DNA from: JBAWAP01 sp049589355
GTDB lineage: Bacteria; Chloroflexota; Anaerolineae; VGOG01
Assembly: GCA_049589355.1 (NCBI GenBank)
Contig: JBAWAP010000091.1
Location: 1-63,235 of the forward strand
Length of the DNA stretch: 63,235 nucleotides
Direction: 5' to 3'
Below, in pieces: positions 43,923 through 52,958 of the stretch. Each line of letters opens with the position of its first letter. Position 1 is the stretch's first letter. A program made the position numbers and the translations under genes. The notes beneath the pieces were generated by a model. It saw only the letters and a list, made by a program, of their open reading frames with translations, searched no databases and was not told where the DNA came from.

Positions 43923-45101
43923 TCAGCACGATAACAAAGCTTTATCTGACATTGCCTGCAATACTTCTAGTGTCCTCTTCGTAAGAACATCCCAGCTAAA
44001 CGCCTGCTCTAGTCTCTCCCTCGACCTCTCCACAAACTCTCCAGCCATTTCTCTGTTCTGCAAAACCCTCAGAATAGCCTCTTTTAACTTCTCTTGATTG
44101 CCGATGGGAACAAGCAGCCCATTAACCCCATCTTCGACGACCTCTTGATTGCCTCCCTTGTCGGAGAGGATCACAGGAACCCCTGTCGCCATAGCCTCCA
44201 GCACGATATGCGGTAGCCCCTCATATCCAGAGTATAGAACGAAGACGTCGGCCGCTCTCAAATAATATGGCACCTCCTCATGCGGGACACGACCCACAAA
44301 GCTCACATGCCCCTTTACCCCGAGCTCTCTCGCCAATCCTTGCAGATTTCCCAATTCTGGCCCATCGCCCACGACAACCAGGTTGGCTTCGTTTATTCGC
44401 CTTCGTATCTCCGGCAATACCTCGATTATCCTGTCAATACCCTTCCAAGGAGTCAAACGGGCCACAGTCAGGATGATCTTTCCCTCCAGTCCCAATCGCC
44501 CTCGCGCTTCCTCCTTTGTGCAAGCCAGAGCGTATCTCGAAGGATCAATAGCGTTGTATATGACCTCGATCTTATCGTAGGGAATGCCCCACCCACTGAT
44601 GATGCCCTTGAAGTACTGGCTCGGGGCGATAACAGCATCGGCCTTGCTAGTGTAGAAAAGCTGGAGTCGCTTGAGGAGCTCAACTTTTAAAGAACGACCC
44701 TTTCTCTGGAATTCGTCAATACCTTCGTTTTTGTCAATCAGTCCATGGCGAATCGAGTACTCCCAGGCGAAATCACCTACCAACTTCATCGCTACAGGCT
44801 TGCGAAGACAGGCATTGGCTACAACTGCTGGTAACCCGTAGTTGTTCACAAATAGAAGATCATATCGGCGACCGATGGATAAGATGTAATAAACAAACTT
44901 GATCAAACGTACTGGGATAGGCCGCCGCCTGGAGATGCGGATCACAGGGTAAGGGTAGTCATATTCCTCCTCAAGGTCTCCGTAAGTAATTACCGCCACC
45001 TCGTGCCCTCGTTGGACTAGATCGCCCAGGAGATTGTACAGATAGGTCGAGGGGCCGCCAGGCTCAGGGTGGAAAGTGCCCGTCACCACGCAAATCTTCA
45101 A
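43923..45101 (-). CDS. GT4-family glycosyltransferase
   Basis: A 392-residue GT-B enzyme. The start is TTG 45101, with AGGAGGGAGGG just upstream, giving LKICVVTGTFHPEPGGPSTY. The donor domain carries ILTVARLTPWKGIDRIIEVL and YSGYEGLPHIVLEAMATGVP. It ends twelve bases before the next gene. It is the first intact gene of the polysaccharide run when read from upstream, 119 bases after the broken HepT gene. Confidence 0.87.
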   Translation of the reverse strand: MKICVVTGTFHPEPGGPSTYLYNLLGDLVQRGHEVAVITYGDLEEEYDYPYPVIRISRRRPIPVRLIKFVYYILSIGRRYDLLFVNNYGLPAVVANACLRKPVAMKLVGDFAWEYSIRHGLIDKNEGIDEFQRKGRSLKVELLKRLQLFYTSKADAVIAPSQYFKGIISGWGIPYDKIEVIYNAIDPSRYALACTKEEARGRLGLEGKIILTVARLTPWKGIDRIIEVLPEIRRRINEANLVVVGDGPELGNLQGLARELGVKGHVSFVGRVPHEEVPYYLRAADVFVLYSGYEGLPHIVLEAMATGVPVILSDKGGNQEVVEDGVNGLLVPIGNQEKLKEAILRVLQNREMAGEFVERSRERLEQAFSWDVLTKRTLEVLQAMSDKALLSC

Positions 45102-45219
45102 TACCCTCCCTCCTTAACCCTGCTTGGCATCTCTCTTGTCTGCCACTCGTGGTTGCCCCAACCTATTTCCAGATTGTGATCGGACTTGGCGATGCCTAGC
45201 TTACCTTCCCTTGCTCTTA

Positions 45220-45670
45220 CCGCTCCAAGTAGGCCACAATAGCCCTGGCATACTCTCGTCGAAGCTTCGCCCAGAGGCTCAGCTCGAAGGGTCGCCCAGG
45301 CGGTTCTTTAGGATAGCGTAAACCTTGGCGTCGTCGATCTTGGCGTAATCGTGCACCACCAGGTTTCGAAAGCGAGCCATATCTACCAGCGATGGCAGTA
45401 GCTCCTGGGAAACCACTCCCTCTTCCCGCAATACCTGGAACACATCTCTGTTGTCCTCTGGGTAACGGAACCCTTCCAAGGCAATCAGACGTCGGCCGAT
45501 ATCCAAGCAAGCTTCGATGGCCACTTGCAAGCTGCGCTCTACCGCCTTCTTGAGCCGTATGTCTTTACGTACTACTGGAACGAGCGGACACTGCCCCGTT
45601 CACTTTTCAGGTAGTCCGCTTCGCCTCGTAAGAACCTTAGTCGCTCGCGCACGATGTCGTCGGCGCCCAC
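45220..45670 (-). pseudogene. Broken HepT-like (DUF86) toxin gene
   Basis: Reading from GTG 45670 (AAGGAGG upstream) gives DDIVRERLRFLRGEADYLKS then SFQ and a TAG; a one-base shift then restores KDIRLKKAVERSLQVAIEA and RFRNLVVHDYAKIDDAKVY, the HepT R-x4-6-H region, up to RLGD. A 26-base palindromic insert (45265-45290) then changes frame, and the other frame closes as LRREYARAIVAYLER. So there are at least two frame breaks and one stop in a gene that would be about 150 residues. Confidence 0.82.
45265..45290. repeat. 26-bp palindromic insertion in the HepT-like gene
   Basis: The bases cttcgcccagaggctcagct plus cgaagg interrupt the RLGD-LRREYAR junction. Removing exactly these 26 bases restores the frame and the expected protein. 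The sequence resembles the ccttcgacaggctcaggg element in the Wzy-like gene. Confidence 0.75.
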
Positions 45671-46127
45671 CGAGACCTACCTCCTTAATCTCTTTGAACA
45701 AAACTCCTGTAAAAAAGTCGTACGTCGGCTTCAGATCGGCGTAGACCTTACCTGCCCGTACCTCAAACTCGACCCGTGCCTGCTGGTCCCGCTCGAAGAC
45801 CAGCCGGCCGTGGCGCAGCACCTGATCCTGCAACAGGGGTGGAGCATCATTCAGCACCACCACGTCGGCCTCCCGACCGCAGACGTCGCTCACCTCGCTC
45901 ATCAGCCGCAGTCGCCGCTCGAAGCGAGCCCCGCCGTCCTCCTCGGAGAGCAATACTGCCGTATCCACATCGCCGTCAAACCGCGCCTTGCCCGCAACCC
46001 GTGAGCCGAACAGATAGGCCGCGATCACATCCAGTTGGCTGGAAAAGTAATTGCGCAACACGGCCACCAACGCCTCGTTGTCGTTGTCAAGACCAAGCTC
46101 CGATGGATTTCCGCGCCTCACGCTCAT
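45600..46127 (-). CDS. MNT-type nucleotidyltransferase (partner of HepT)
   Basis: A 175-residue protein from ATG 46127 (GAGGAGGAG upstream). The nucleotidyltransferase motif is YLFGSRVAGKARFDGDVDTA followed by VLL: GS plus D-x-D. The rest, VFERDQQARVEFEVRAGKVY and a C-terminal helix LFKEIKEVGLG, matches MntA antitoxins. The end overlaps the broken HepT start. An intact antitoxin next to a dead toxin gene is a usual decay stage. Confidence 0.83.
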   Translation of the reverse strand: MSVRRGNPSELGLDNDNEALVAVLRNYFSSQLDVIAAYLFGSRVAGKARFDGDVDTAVLLSEEDGGARFERRLRLMSEVSDVCGREADVVVLNDAPPLLQDQVLRHGRLVFERDQQARVEFEVRAGKVYADLKPTYDFFTGVLFKEIKEVGLGGRRRHRARATKVLTRRSGLPEK

Positions 46128-46271
46128 GCTCCTCCTCAACCTAAAAAGCAATAGAAGCCTGTTTGGATTCGGAGGTCTTTGCTCGCTGACCGTATTATAA
46201 TTATACACCATTCTCCATAATTGGAAAAGGGCTGAGTCCCGCTTCCAGCCCCTTGCCCAACCGAGGAAAAA

Positions 46272-46343
46272 GCCACCCATCGGACTCGAACCGATAACCT
46301 AACGCTTACGAAGCGCTTGCTCTGCCGATTGAGCTAGGGTGGC
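46272..46343 (-). tRNA. tRNA-Thr (anticodon CGU)
   Basis: The minus strand folds into a full cloverleaf: acceptor GCCACCC/GGGTGGC, D-arm GCTC-AATCGGCA-GAGC, anticodon arm AGCGC-TTCGTAA-GCGTT with anticodon CGT, T-arm ATCGG-TTCGAGT-CCGAT. No CCA is encoded. Five Ts follow, perhaps ending transcription. Confidence 0.95.
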
Positions 46344-46391
46344 TAACTGCAAGTATCTTCTCTTAGGTAGCTTCTCCTTTGATGCAAGGAC

Positions 46392-46420
46392 ATTATACTA
46401 GCATTACCTTGAAATGGCAA
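46392..46420 (-). promoter_or_regulatory. Sigma-70-type promoter for tRNA-Thr
   Basis: On the minus strand TTGCCA (46415-46420) and TATAAT (46392-46397) are separated by exactly 17 bases, about 49 bases before the tRNA. It may also drive the MNT/HepT remnant downstream. Confidence 0.75.
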
Positions 46421-46440
46421 ATGGCCGATCTCCTTCGCAG

Positions 46441-48048
46441 CTATCTACTATGGGCCAGCGCTTTGGCAGCGACCAGAAAAGCGCAGAATAAGGGATGGGG
46501 CCGATTGGGCCGGGACTTGAACTCGGGATGAAATTGGCTGCCCACCATCCAGGGATGATTGGCCAATTCCACTATCTCCACCAAACGCCCGTCGGGCGAA
46601 AGGCCGCTAAGCACCAGCCCAGCCTCCGTCAATAGATCCCGGTAAGCATTATTGAACTCGAAACGATGGCGGTGACGCTCGCTAACGAGCTTCTGCCCGT
46701 AGGCGGCAGCAGCTTTTGTGCCGGGAACCAACTGACAGGGGTAGACCCCTAAGCGCATGGTACCACCCATGTCGGAGATGTCCCGCTGCTCCGGCATAAG
46801 ATCAATAACAGGATACCTGGTGGCGATGTCGAATTCGGCAGAGTTGGGCTCATCGCTACCCAAGACATATCGGGCCAGCTCAACAACCATGACCTGCATA
46901 CCCAGACAAAGGCCCAAGTAAGGCACTTCCTTCTCACGAGCATAGCGGGCGGCTACAATCTTGCCCTCAATGCCCCGGTAGCCAAAGCCACCAGGCACCA
47001 CTACACCATCCACCTGGCTCAACATGTCCAGGCCCCGCCCTTTCTCCAAATCCTCAGCGTTAATCCAATCAATTTGCACGTCGCAGCCACTGTGGACCCC
47101 AGCATGGTAGAGGGCCTCGCGCACGCTGAGGTAAGCATCTTGGAGCCCTATGTACTTGCCCACCATGCCAACGTGGATTCTCTCCTTGGGGCGCTTGATC
47201 TCCTCGACTAACTCGCACCAGTCGTCCAGGTCAGGCTCAGGGGTGGGCAACCCCAGGCGCTCGACGATGAAGTCTCCTAGCCCCGTTTCCTCCAAGATGA
47301 GAGGTATCTCGTAGATGCTCTCGGTGGTTACTAAAGGGATGACAGCTCGTTGCTCAACATCGCAGAAAAGAGCGATCTTTTCCTTGGCCTCCCTGCCCAA
47401 CGGGTAATCGGAACGGCAAACGATGGCGTCGGGCTGGATGCCTATGCTTCGCAGCTCACTGACGCTGTGCTGAGTAGGCTTGGTCTTTAGCTCCCCAGTG
47501 GAGCTAATGTAGGGCAGGAGAGTTAGGTGGATGTAAAGGGTGTTCTCGCGGCCCATGTCTTTGCGCATCTGGCGGATGGCCTCCAAAAAAGGCAGCCCTT
47601 CTATATCGCCCACCGTGCCCCCCACCTCTACAATGACTACCTCGGCCTCGCTCTCTTTGGCCACCAAGGCAATGCGATGCTTGATCTCGTTGGTGATGTG
47701 GGGGATGACCTGGATGGTGCCACCCAGATAGTCACCCCGCCGCTCCTTGGCGATGACCTCGGCATAGACCTGACCAGTAGTCACGTTGCTGGCCCGAGTC
47801 AAGTTCTCATCAGTGAAGCGCTCGTAGTGACCCAAGTCGAGATCAGTCTCCGCCCCATCCTCAAGGACGTAGACCTCTCCGTGCTGATAGGGCGACATGG
47901 TGCCCGGATCCACGTTGATATAAGGATCCAGCTTCTGGATGGAGACCGAGATGCCACGGCTCTTGAGGATGCGGCCGATGGACCCGGCCGTAACCCCCTT
48001 GCCTACGGAGGATACTACTCCCCCGGTGCAGAAGATATATTTGGTCAT
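46441..48048 (-). CDS. pyrG: CTP synthase
   Basis: A 535-residue enzyme converting UTP to CTP with glutamine nitrogen. The synthetase half opens KYIFCTGGVVSSVGKGVTAG and has DPYINVDPGTMSPYQHGEVY; the glutaminase half has the nucleophile in GLCLGMQ (about residue 381) and the triad HPEFKSRP near the end. Full length. It lies alone between the tRNA gene and the DUF4129 gene. It supplies CTP for nucleotide synthesis generally, including CMP-sugar activation. Confidence 0.97.
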   Translation of the reverse strand: MTKYIFCTGGVVSSVGKGVTAGSIGRILKSRGISVSIQKLDPYINVDPGTMSPYQHGEVYVLEDGAETDLDLGHYERFTDENLTRASNVTTGQVYAEVIAKERRGDYLGGTIQVIPHITNEIKHRIALVAKESEAEVVIVEVGGTVGDIEGLPFLEAIRQMRKDMGRENTLYIHLTLLPYISSTGELKTKPTQHSVSELRSIGIQPDAIVCRSDYPLGREAKEKIALFCDVEQRAVIPLVTTESIYEIPLILEETGLGDFIVERLGLPTPEPDLDDWCELVEEIKRPKERIHVGMVGKYIGLQDAYLSVREALYHAGVHSGCDVQIDWINAEDLEKGRGLDMLSQVDGVVVPGGFGYRGIEGKIVAARYAREKEVPYLGLCLGMQVMVVELARYVLGSDEPNSAEFDIATRYPVIDLMPEQRDISDMGGTMRLGVYPCQLVPGTKAAAAYGQKLVSERHRHRFEFNNAYRDLLTEAGLVLSGLSPDGRLVEIVELANHPWMVGSQFHPEFKSRPNRPHPLFCAFLVAAKALAHSR

Positions 48049-48096
48049 GCTCTTTTCACCCCAAAGCCAACATCAGTAGACCGATAAATGTGTGCC

Positions 48097-49545
48097 TCAA
48101 CCTAAGGCACTTTTATACCTCGAGTAGATCTGCCGCCAGCATTCTCGAATACGCTGCAATTCTCTGATACTCTCGGGCAACTCGCCGTAGTGTACCCTCA
48201 CATAGGCCTCCGTGATAACCGTTGCCTCAGCCTGGCAGTCAGGAAAAGCGAGGCCCAAAGCTGGCATGTACTCGTAAGGCGTCTGAGCAGGCTGCCGAGG
48301 GAAGCCCTGACTCGCCGCCAACCGGGCCATGTTAGCATAGATCTTACGGATGGACACTGCGGCGTAGAGCCGCAGGCCAGGGCCAAACCGTCCCACCAGT
48401 CCAGCCAGGTCCCTGAGACGATCCCACCTGTCGCGCAGGGAGCTCAACATCCCCTTAGCGAAAACTGCTGATGACCAGAGAGATTCGCGAACTTCGTCAC
48501 TTCTTCGTTGTTTGTCTAGTCGTTGCCGCAGAGTGAGGGCTAGTGCCGCCAGTATACCAGCAACAGTAAAACCCAGACAAACGTAACGCAAGGCATCTAC
48601 CAACAAACGCGGCGGTTTGATCGGCTCGGCCCTTGGTAAGTCCGTGGGAGGCAACGGCCTTAAGCTCTCAAAGCCCCTGATGTTCCGAGCAAGGATCTCA
48701 AAGACTCCTTGAACTATCCTGACTAACCACCGCAAGAGAGGGCTCAGAAGCCTGAACAACAAGATCAGAACGTGCTCCATAATTCTCAGCAGAAGGTCGA
48801 AGACTGGCTGCAACCAACGCAAGACCTGGGCGAAGCCTTCAATGGAGTAAACCTGGGAGATGAGCAACGCCGTGACCAAGACAGCGGCAATGGAGCCAAT
48901 CAGTATGGCTAACCAAGCGAAGTTAAAGGGCGCACCCACACCTCCCTTGGCCCGACTAACCTCCTCTACACGAGCCAAGGCGACAGCCATGAGGCTGAAG
49001 AAGAAGAAAAGCAAGATGAATACTGTAGCATCGTAGGCCACGAGAATGGACAACAGCGGCGCGGAGACGATGAGCAACAGGACGCCCAGGCGAAATGAGA
49101 AGGCTACTCCTTGAAAAGTCAAATTGCGTTGGCTGATGCTGATCCCTCGCCACCACAGGAAGATGGCAATGGCAGAGATACCAACTTCCGGTGGGAGCAA
49201 GTAGAAAGACAGAAGAGCCTTTCCTGCCTTTCCCAACCAACCAAAATCGAGCCAACCATAACCTGGGTAAAGCAGAGAATGCATAGTCAAGGCAATAGTG
49301 ATCACCACCACGACAATCAGGATCGCCCGCTGGTACAGGAGATCGAACTGCAAGCGATTCAGAATGCGGCCGAAATAAAGCACAGCCAAAACAAGGATGC
49401 CCAGCGTTAGTGCCGTGCTATGAGGCGTAAGGACCACTGCTTGACGGGCGATCACCAAGGATAAAGGTGTGAACCAACACATTTCAGCAGCAACGAGGGT
49501 CACATATAGCGCCTCCTTGCGCCAGTTTAGATGGAGGGTCCCCAC
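48097..49545 (-). CDS. Membrane protein with C-terminal DUF4129 domain
   Basis: A 482-residue protein starting at GTG 49545 (AGGAGG nine bases upstream). About nine hydrophobic spans fill residues 10-320. The soluble C-terminus (LRLYAAVSIRKIYANMARLA, TPYEYMPALGLAFPDCQAEA, then TVITEAYVRVHYGELPES) is a DUF4129 domain, as in transglutaminase-operon proteins. Third gene of a MoxR-DUF58-DUF4129 run. A role in envelope assembly or folding of secreted proteins is inferred from such operons. Confidence 0.8.
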   Translation of the reverse strand: MGTLHLNWRKEALYVTLVAAEMCWFTPLSLVIARQAVVLTPHSTALTLGILVLAVLYFGRILNRLQFDLLYQRAILIVVVVITIALTMHSLLYPGYGWLDFGWLGKAGKALLSFYLLPPEVGISAIAIFLWWRGISISQRNLTFQGVAFSFRLGVLLLIVSAPLLSILVAYDATVFILLFFFFSLMAVALARVEEVSRAKGGVGAPFNFAWLAILIGSIAAVLVTALLISQVYSIEGFAQVLRWLQPVFDLLLRIMEHVLILLFRLLSPLLRWLVRIVQGVFEILARNIRGFESLRPLPPTDLPRAEPIKPPRLLVDALRYVCLGFTVAGILAALALTLRQRLDKQRRSDEVRESLWSSAVFAKGMLSSLRDRWDRLRDLAGLVGRFGPGLRLYAAVSIRKIYANMARLAASQGFPRQPAQTPYEYMPALGLAFPDCQAEATVITEAYVRVHYGELPESIRELQRIRECWRQIYSRYKSALG

Positions 49546-49558
49546 CGCGCTTAACCTC

Positions 49559-50887
49559 CTAATCTAGAGAGTCGGGAAACCTGGTGAATGCTTCCACCGC
49601 CTGCCTCCCCTGCAAAAGCTCCCCCCGGACCTCTCCCCTCCTCGACGGAGGACGAAAATCTACCTCCACGTCAGGCAGATGATAGGAGAGAATGCCCTCC
49701 AATTCTCGGCTCGGCGGTGGCTCCTTGGCCAAAGAGACGAGCACCAAGCGGCGACCCACGTCCCGCAGCCGCAACAAGGTGGTGACAAGTTCTTCGCTGA
49801 CTATCGCTGTCACAACCACCAGAGTAGCACCCCAGGGCAGCTTGGGGCTTTCCTTCATCAGCAGGTCCTCGATGGAAGAAGTAGCCAAGCCGCTTACAGC
49901 CGCAAGGGCTTCCAAGATACGGGCCAGTTGCCTGGGGTCACGACTCGGCAGGACCCTTAGAATGGGTTGATCCCAGTGGGGCACACTGCCGTTGGCAATG
50001 ACTCCCACGGTGTAACGCTGCTCTGCGCCGTAACTGGCAATGGAGGCAGCTACGCTTATGGCTCGCTCCAAAAGGACCGGATCCGTCCCCTGCCAATGCT
50101 TGGGGAAACTAGCCACGTTGAGACAAATGATCAGGTTGAAGGAAGTGGTCGGCTCGTAGACCTTGGCTTGCAGCCTTTGCTGGCGAGCTGTAGCCTTCCA
50201 GTGAATGTGCTTGAAGCTATCCTCAGGCTGGTGATCACGCACACCGATGGTGCGCATCGGATCCTCGAAGATCCGCTGTCTGGCTTTGGTTTCGCCGAAA
50301 GGCTCTTTTGACAACAGCCCCAATTCGGCAATGGGTACCACCTTGGGATAGACGATGAGCCAGTCATGCTCCCTCTGCCACCCCTCTTGGCTGAAGAGGC
50401 CAAAGAGGTCACCTGACTTTAGATGCGCTGGCCCGAAGCGGTAAAAGCCGCGTCGGGGGCAATGCAATTGGTAATGACGTGACACTCGCTGGTACCAACG
50501 CAGGGAGAAGGCAGTAGCCAGATAGCCAAAGCTCAGCAATGGCGAGGCAAGCAATTCCTCTGAGAGCGGCAAATCCAACGGGAATTGATCTTCGATCTGT
50601 AACCACCCCACCGGCAACAGCTTCCAATTCGAGACCCGCAAAGTGAGCTCCAGTGTCTCACCTGGGAAAGCCCGCCGCTCGCTGAAGTGTCGCTCGTAGT
50701 CCAGGCCACGGAGAGCAAGCTTGTTCCACAGCCAGGCTATGGGCACGATAGTGAGCAACAACAGTGCCACTAGCATCAGGCTCTTCTGGCGGAAGGCAAA
50801 GCCAACGGTGGTCAACATGACTGCCAAAACGATCCAGGCCTCGCTGAATTGTGTTTCCTTGGTATAATCAATGGTGATACGGCTCAA
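49559..50887 (-). CDS. DUF58 domain-containing protein
   Basis: A 442-residue protein. Two N-terminal spans (AWIVLAVMLTTVGFAF, LMLVALLLLTIVPIAWLW) anchor it. The DUF58 core is recognisable by IGVRDHQPEDSFKHIHWKAT, with R-D/W-K-A spacing, and YEPTTSFNLIICLNVAS, which begins a von Willebrand-A-like fold. The start is TTG 50887 with GGAG at seven bases, directly after the MoxR stop. DUF58 proteins work with MoxR ATPases. Confidence 0.87.
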   Translation of the reverse strand: MSRITIDYTKETQFSEAWIVLAVMLTTVGFAFRQKSLMLVALLLLTIVPIAWLWNKLALRGLDYERHFSERRAFPGETLELTLRVSNWKLLPVGWLQIEDQFPLDLPLSEELLASPLLSFGYLATAFSLRWYQRVSRHYQLHCPRRGFYRFGPAHLKSGDLFGLFSQEGWQREHDWLIVYPKVVPIAELGLLSKEPFGETKARQRIFEDPMRTIGVRDHQPEDSFKHIHWKATARQQRLQAKVYEPTTSFNLIICLNVASFPKHWQGTDPVLLERAISVAASIASYGAEQRYTVGVIANGSVPHWDQPILRVLPSRDPRQLARILEALAAVSGLATSSIEDLLMKESPKLPWGATLVVVTAIVSEELVTTLLRLRDVGRRLVLVSLAKEPPPSRELEGILSYHLPDVEVDFRPPSRRGEVRGELLQGRQAVEAFTRFPDSLD

Positions 50888-50888
50888 C

Positions 50889-51824
50889 TCACTTCTCCAC
50901 CGGCACCGGAATCGAATTCACTACCTCCATCACCACCTCCTCGGGAGTGCGGCCTCGCAGGCGGATCTGGGGCCTGATGATGATGCGGTGGGTCAGGACG
51001 TAGGGGGCCAGATGCTTGACATCGTCGGGGATGACGAAATCCCGCCCGCGGATGGCGGCCAGGGCCTGGCAGGTCTTGTAGAGAAAGAGGGTGCCCCTGG
51101 GGCTGACGCCCAACTCCACCGAGGGGTGCTCCCGTGTGGCCCGCGCCACCTGCACGATGTACTCCCGCACCGACTCCTCAACCCGGATGTGACTGATCCC
51201 CTCTTGCAGGGTCAAAAGCTCCTCCGCCGAGGTTACGGCCTCCAGGCTCTCCAAGGGATCGTCGTGCTCGAAACGAAGCAAGATCCGATTCTCCTCCTCC
51301 TCAGTAGGATAGCCTATTTTGATCTTCAGCATAAAACGATCCACCTGGGCTTCCGGTAGGGGGAAGGTGCCTTCTAGCTCGATGGGGTTTTGGGTAGCCA
51401 GGACGAGGAAGGGGCGAGGCAAAGGCCTGGTGTCTCCATCCACAGTCACCTGGCGCTCCTGCATCGCCTCGAGGAGGGCCGATTGGGTGCGGGGGGTGGC
51501 CCGGTTGATCTCATCGGCCAGGAGGACCTGAGACATTACGGGACCGGGGCGGAACTCGAACTCCTGAGCCTTCTGGTTGAAGAAGTAGATGCCGGTCACA
51601 TCGCTGGGCAGGAGGTCCGGTGTGAACTGAATGCGCTGAAAGCTACAGCCTAATGAGCGGGCGACGGCCTTAGCCAGGGTCGTTTTGCCTATCCCGGGCA
51701 CATCCTCAATCAGCACATGCCCTTCGCACAGCAAGGCCACCAGGGCCAACTCGATGACCTCATCCCGGCCCACTATCACCTTTTTGATGTTATCCGTGAC
51801 CCGCCTCGCCGTCTCTGCAATCAT
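50889..51824 (-). CDS. MoxR-type AAA+ ATPase
   Basis: A 311-residue ATPase. Walker A is GIGKTTLAKAVARSLG, Walker B VLLADEINRATPRTQSALLE with sensor ATQNPIELEGTFPLPEAQVDR, all MoxR hallmarks. It lies first in the operon, upstream of the DUF58 and DUF4129 genes, and 44 bases behind a clear promoter. MoxR proteins act as chaperones for the maturation of secreted or metal-binding proteins. Confidence 0.93.
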   Translation of the reverse strand: MIAETARRVTDNIKKVIVGRDEVIELALVALLCEGHVLIEDVPGIGKTTLAKAVARSLGCSFQRIQFTPDLLPSDVTGIYFFNQKAQEFEFRPGPVMSQVLLADEINRATPRTQSALLEAMQERQVTVDGDTRPLPRPFLVLATQNPIELEGTFPLPEAQVDRFMLKIKIGYPTEEEENRILLRFEHDDPLESLEAVTSAEELLTLQEGISHIRVEESVREYIVQVARATREHPSVELGVSPRGTLFLYKTCQALAAIRGRDFVIPDDVKHLAPYVLTHRIIIRPQIRLRGRTPEEVVMEVVNSIPVPVEK

Positions 51825-51874
51825 CTGCCATCTCCTTAGTCGAGTTTGTAGGTAAGCGTCTTATAACTACGGAA

Positions 51875-51903
51875 ATTATATCACACTTGCCAGAGCTTGA
51901 CAA
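51875..51903 (-). promoter_or_regulatory. Sigma-70-type promoter of the MoxR operon
   Basis: Minus-strand TTGTCA (51898-51903) and TATAAT (51875-51880) with a 17-base spacer. The predicted transcript begins about 44 bases before the MoxR ATG. Confidence 0.8.
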
Positions 51904-51911
51904 AGGCAAGA

Positions 51912-52014
51912 AGACCTCCGAGGTTTACGAACCGACAATCTCTTTTTCTCTAAGGTCGCCTGGCATCAGTTGCCAAGCTACAAGGCCAAATAGTATCCAA
52001 AACCTCGGAGGTCT
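51912..52014. mobile_element. 103-bp inverted-repeat (MITE-like) element at the strand switch
   Basis: AGACCTCCGAGGTTT (51912-51926) is mirrored by AAACCTCGGAGGTCT (52000-52014). A smaller palindrome, TGGCATCAGTTGCCA, sits inside. The element lies between divergent genes and carries no ORF of its own. It could also act as a bidirectional terminator. Confidence 0.75.
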
Positions 52015-52083
52015 AAGTTTCTGGATTTTCCTAAAGTAGGTTTTTGTGGTAACATATTCTAAATTCGCAAAGGGGGAATGATA

Positions 52084-52563
52084 ATGATAGAAGAGAAAAC
52101 AGCGAGCCTCCAGCCTCGTGGCCGTTACTTCGAGGAATTCGCGGTGGGCGATGAAGTGATCAGCCCTGGTCGCACGGTGACCGAGGCCGACATCGTAGCC
52201 TTCGCTGCCCTTTCGGGCGACTACAATCAACTGCACACCGACGCCGAGTATGCCAAAGATACCGTTTTCGGAGAGCGTGTTGCCCACGGCGTCCTGGGCC
52301 TTTCCATCGCCGAGGGGCTGGGTGCGCGTCTGGGCTTTATAGAGGGCACTGCCGAGGCCTTCATGGGCCTGGATTGGAAGTTCCGTGGCCCCATCAAGAT
52401 CGGAGATACCATCCACATCGAGGCCAAAGTGGCTCGCAAGAAGGAGATGCGACGGCTGGGAGGCGGCATCGTCGTTTTTGACGTAGCCGTGATCAATCAA
52501 AGGGACGAGACCGTTCAGAAGGGCCAATGGACAGTCCTGATCAAGAGCAAACCACTTCCTTAA
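52084..52563 (+). CDS. MaoC-family (R)-specific enoyl-CoA hydratase-like dehydratase
   Basis: A 159-residue hot-dog-fold protein. The MaoC hydratase motif is FAALSGDYNQLHTDAEYAKD, with catalytic D and H, and FGERVAHGVLGLSIAEGLGA follows. Start ATG 52084 has a GGGGG site at seven bases; ATG 52078 is too close to it. It would hydrate short enoyl-CoA esters, perhaps in fatty-acid or polyhydroxyalkanoate metabolism. First plus-strand gene after the switch. Confidence 0.88.
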   Translation: MIEEKTASLQPRGRYFEEFAVGDEVISPGRTVTEADIVAFAALSGDYNQLHTDAEYAKDTVFGERVAHGVLGLSIAEGLGARLGFIEGTAEAFMGLDWKFRGPIKIGDTIHIEAKVARKKEMRRLGGGIVVFDVAVINQRDETVQKGQWTVLIKSKPLP

Positions 52564-52642
52564 AATTTTCCCCGAGGTCGCTAAGGAGGCCAGGGATTGG
52601 GGACGGGTTCACCGGTAATGTTGAAAAGAAAGGAAGCACAGA

Positions 52643-52951
52643 ATGTTCATAGTTCACGTGCACGTGCACGTCAAGCCCGAATTCGTTGACGCCTTTCGCG
52701 AAGCGACGCTGGAGAACGCTCGCCATAGTGTGCAGGAGCCTGGGATCGCGCGTTTCGACGTGATCCAGCAAATGGATGATCCGACCTGGTTCATCTTGGC
52801 CGAGGTCTATCGCACGCCGGAGGACCCGGCACGGCACAAAGAGACGACCCACTACCAGAAATGGCGGGATACGGTGGCGGAGATGATGGCCCAGCCGCGC
52901 CACAGTGTGAAGTACGCCAACGTCTTTCCTGATGATCCAGGCTGGGGATAG
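52643..52951 (+). CDS. ABM-family (YgiN-like) monooxygenase
   Basis: A 102-residue ferredoxin-like fold: MFIVHVHVHVKPEFVDAFRE, NARHSVQEPGIARFDVIQQM and HYQKWRDTVAEMM. It resembles heme-free quinol monooxygenases and small antibiotic-biosynthesis monooxygenases, whose real substrates vary. ATG 52643 follows AAAGGAAG. Likely co-transcribed with the alcohol dehydrogenase downstream. Confidence 0.85.
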   Translation: MFIVHVHVHVKPEFVDAFREATLENARHSVQEPGIARFDVIQQMDDPTWFILAEVYRTPEDPARHKETTHYQKWRDTVAEMMAQPRHSVKYANVFPDDPGWG

Positions 52952-52958
52952 GACGCTC

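Noticed and set aside
47527..48087. Plus-strand open frame of 186 codons opposite CTP synthase
   Set aside because: It is the antisense shadow of a strongly conserved gene, with no ribosome site or motif.
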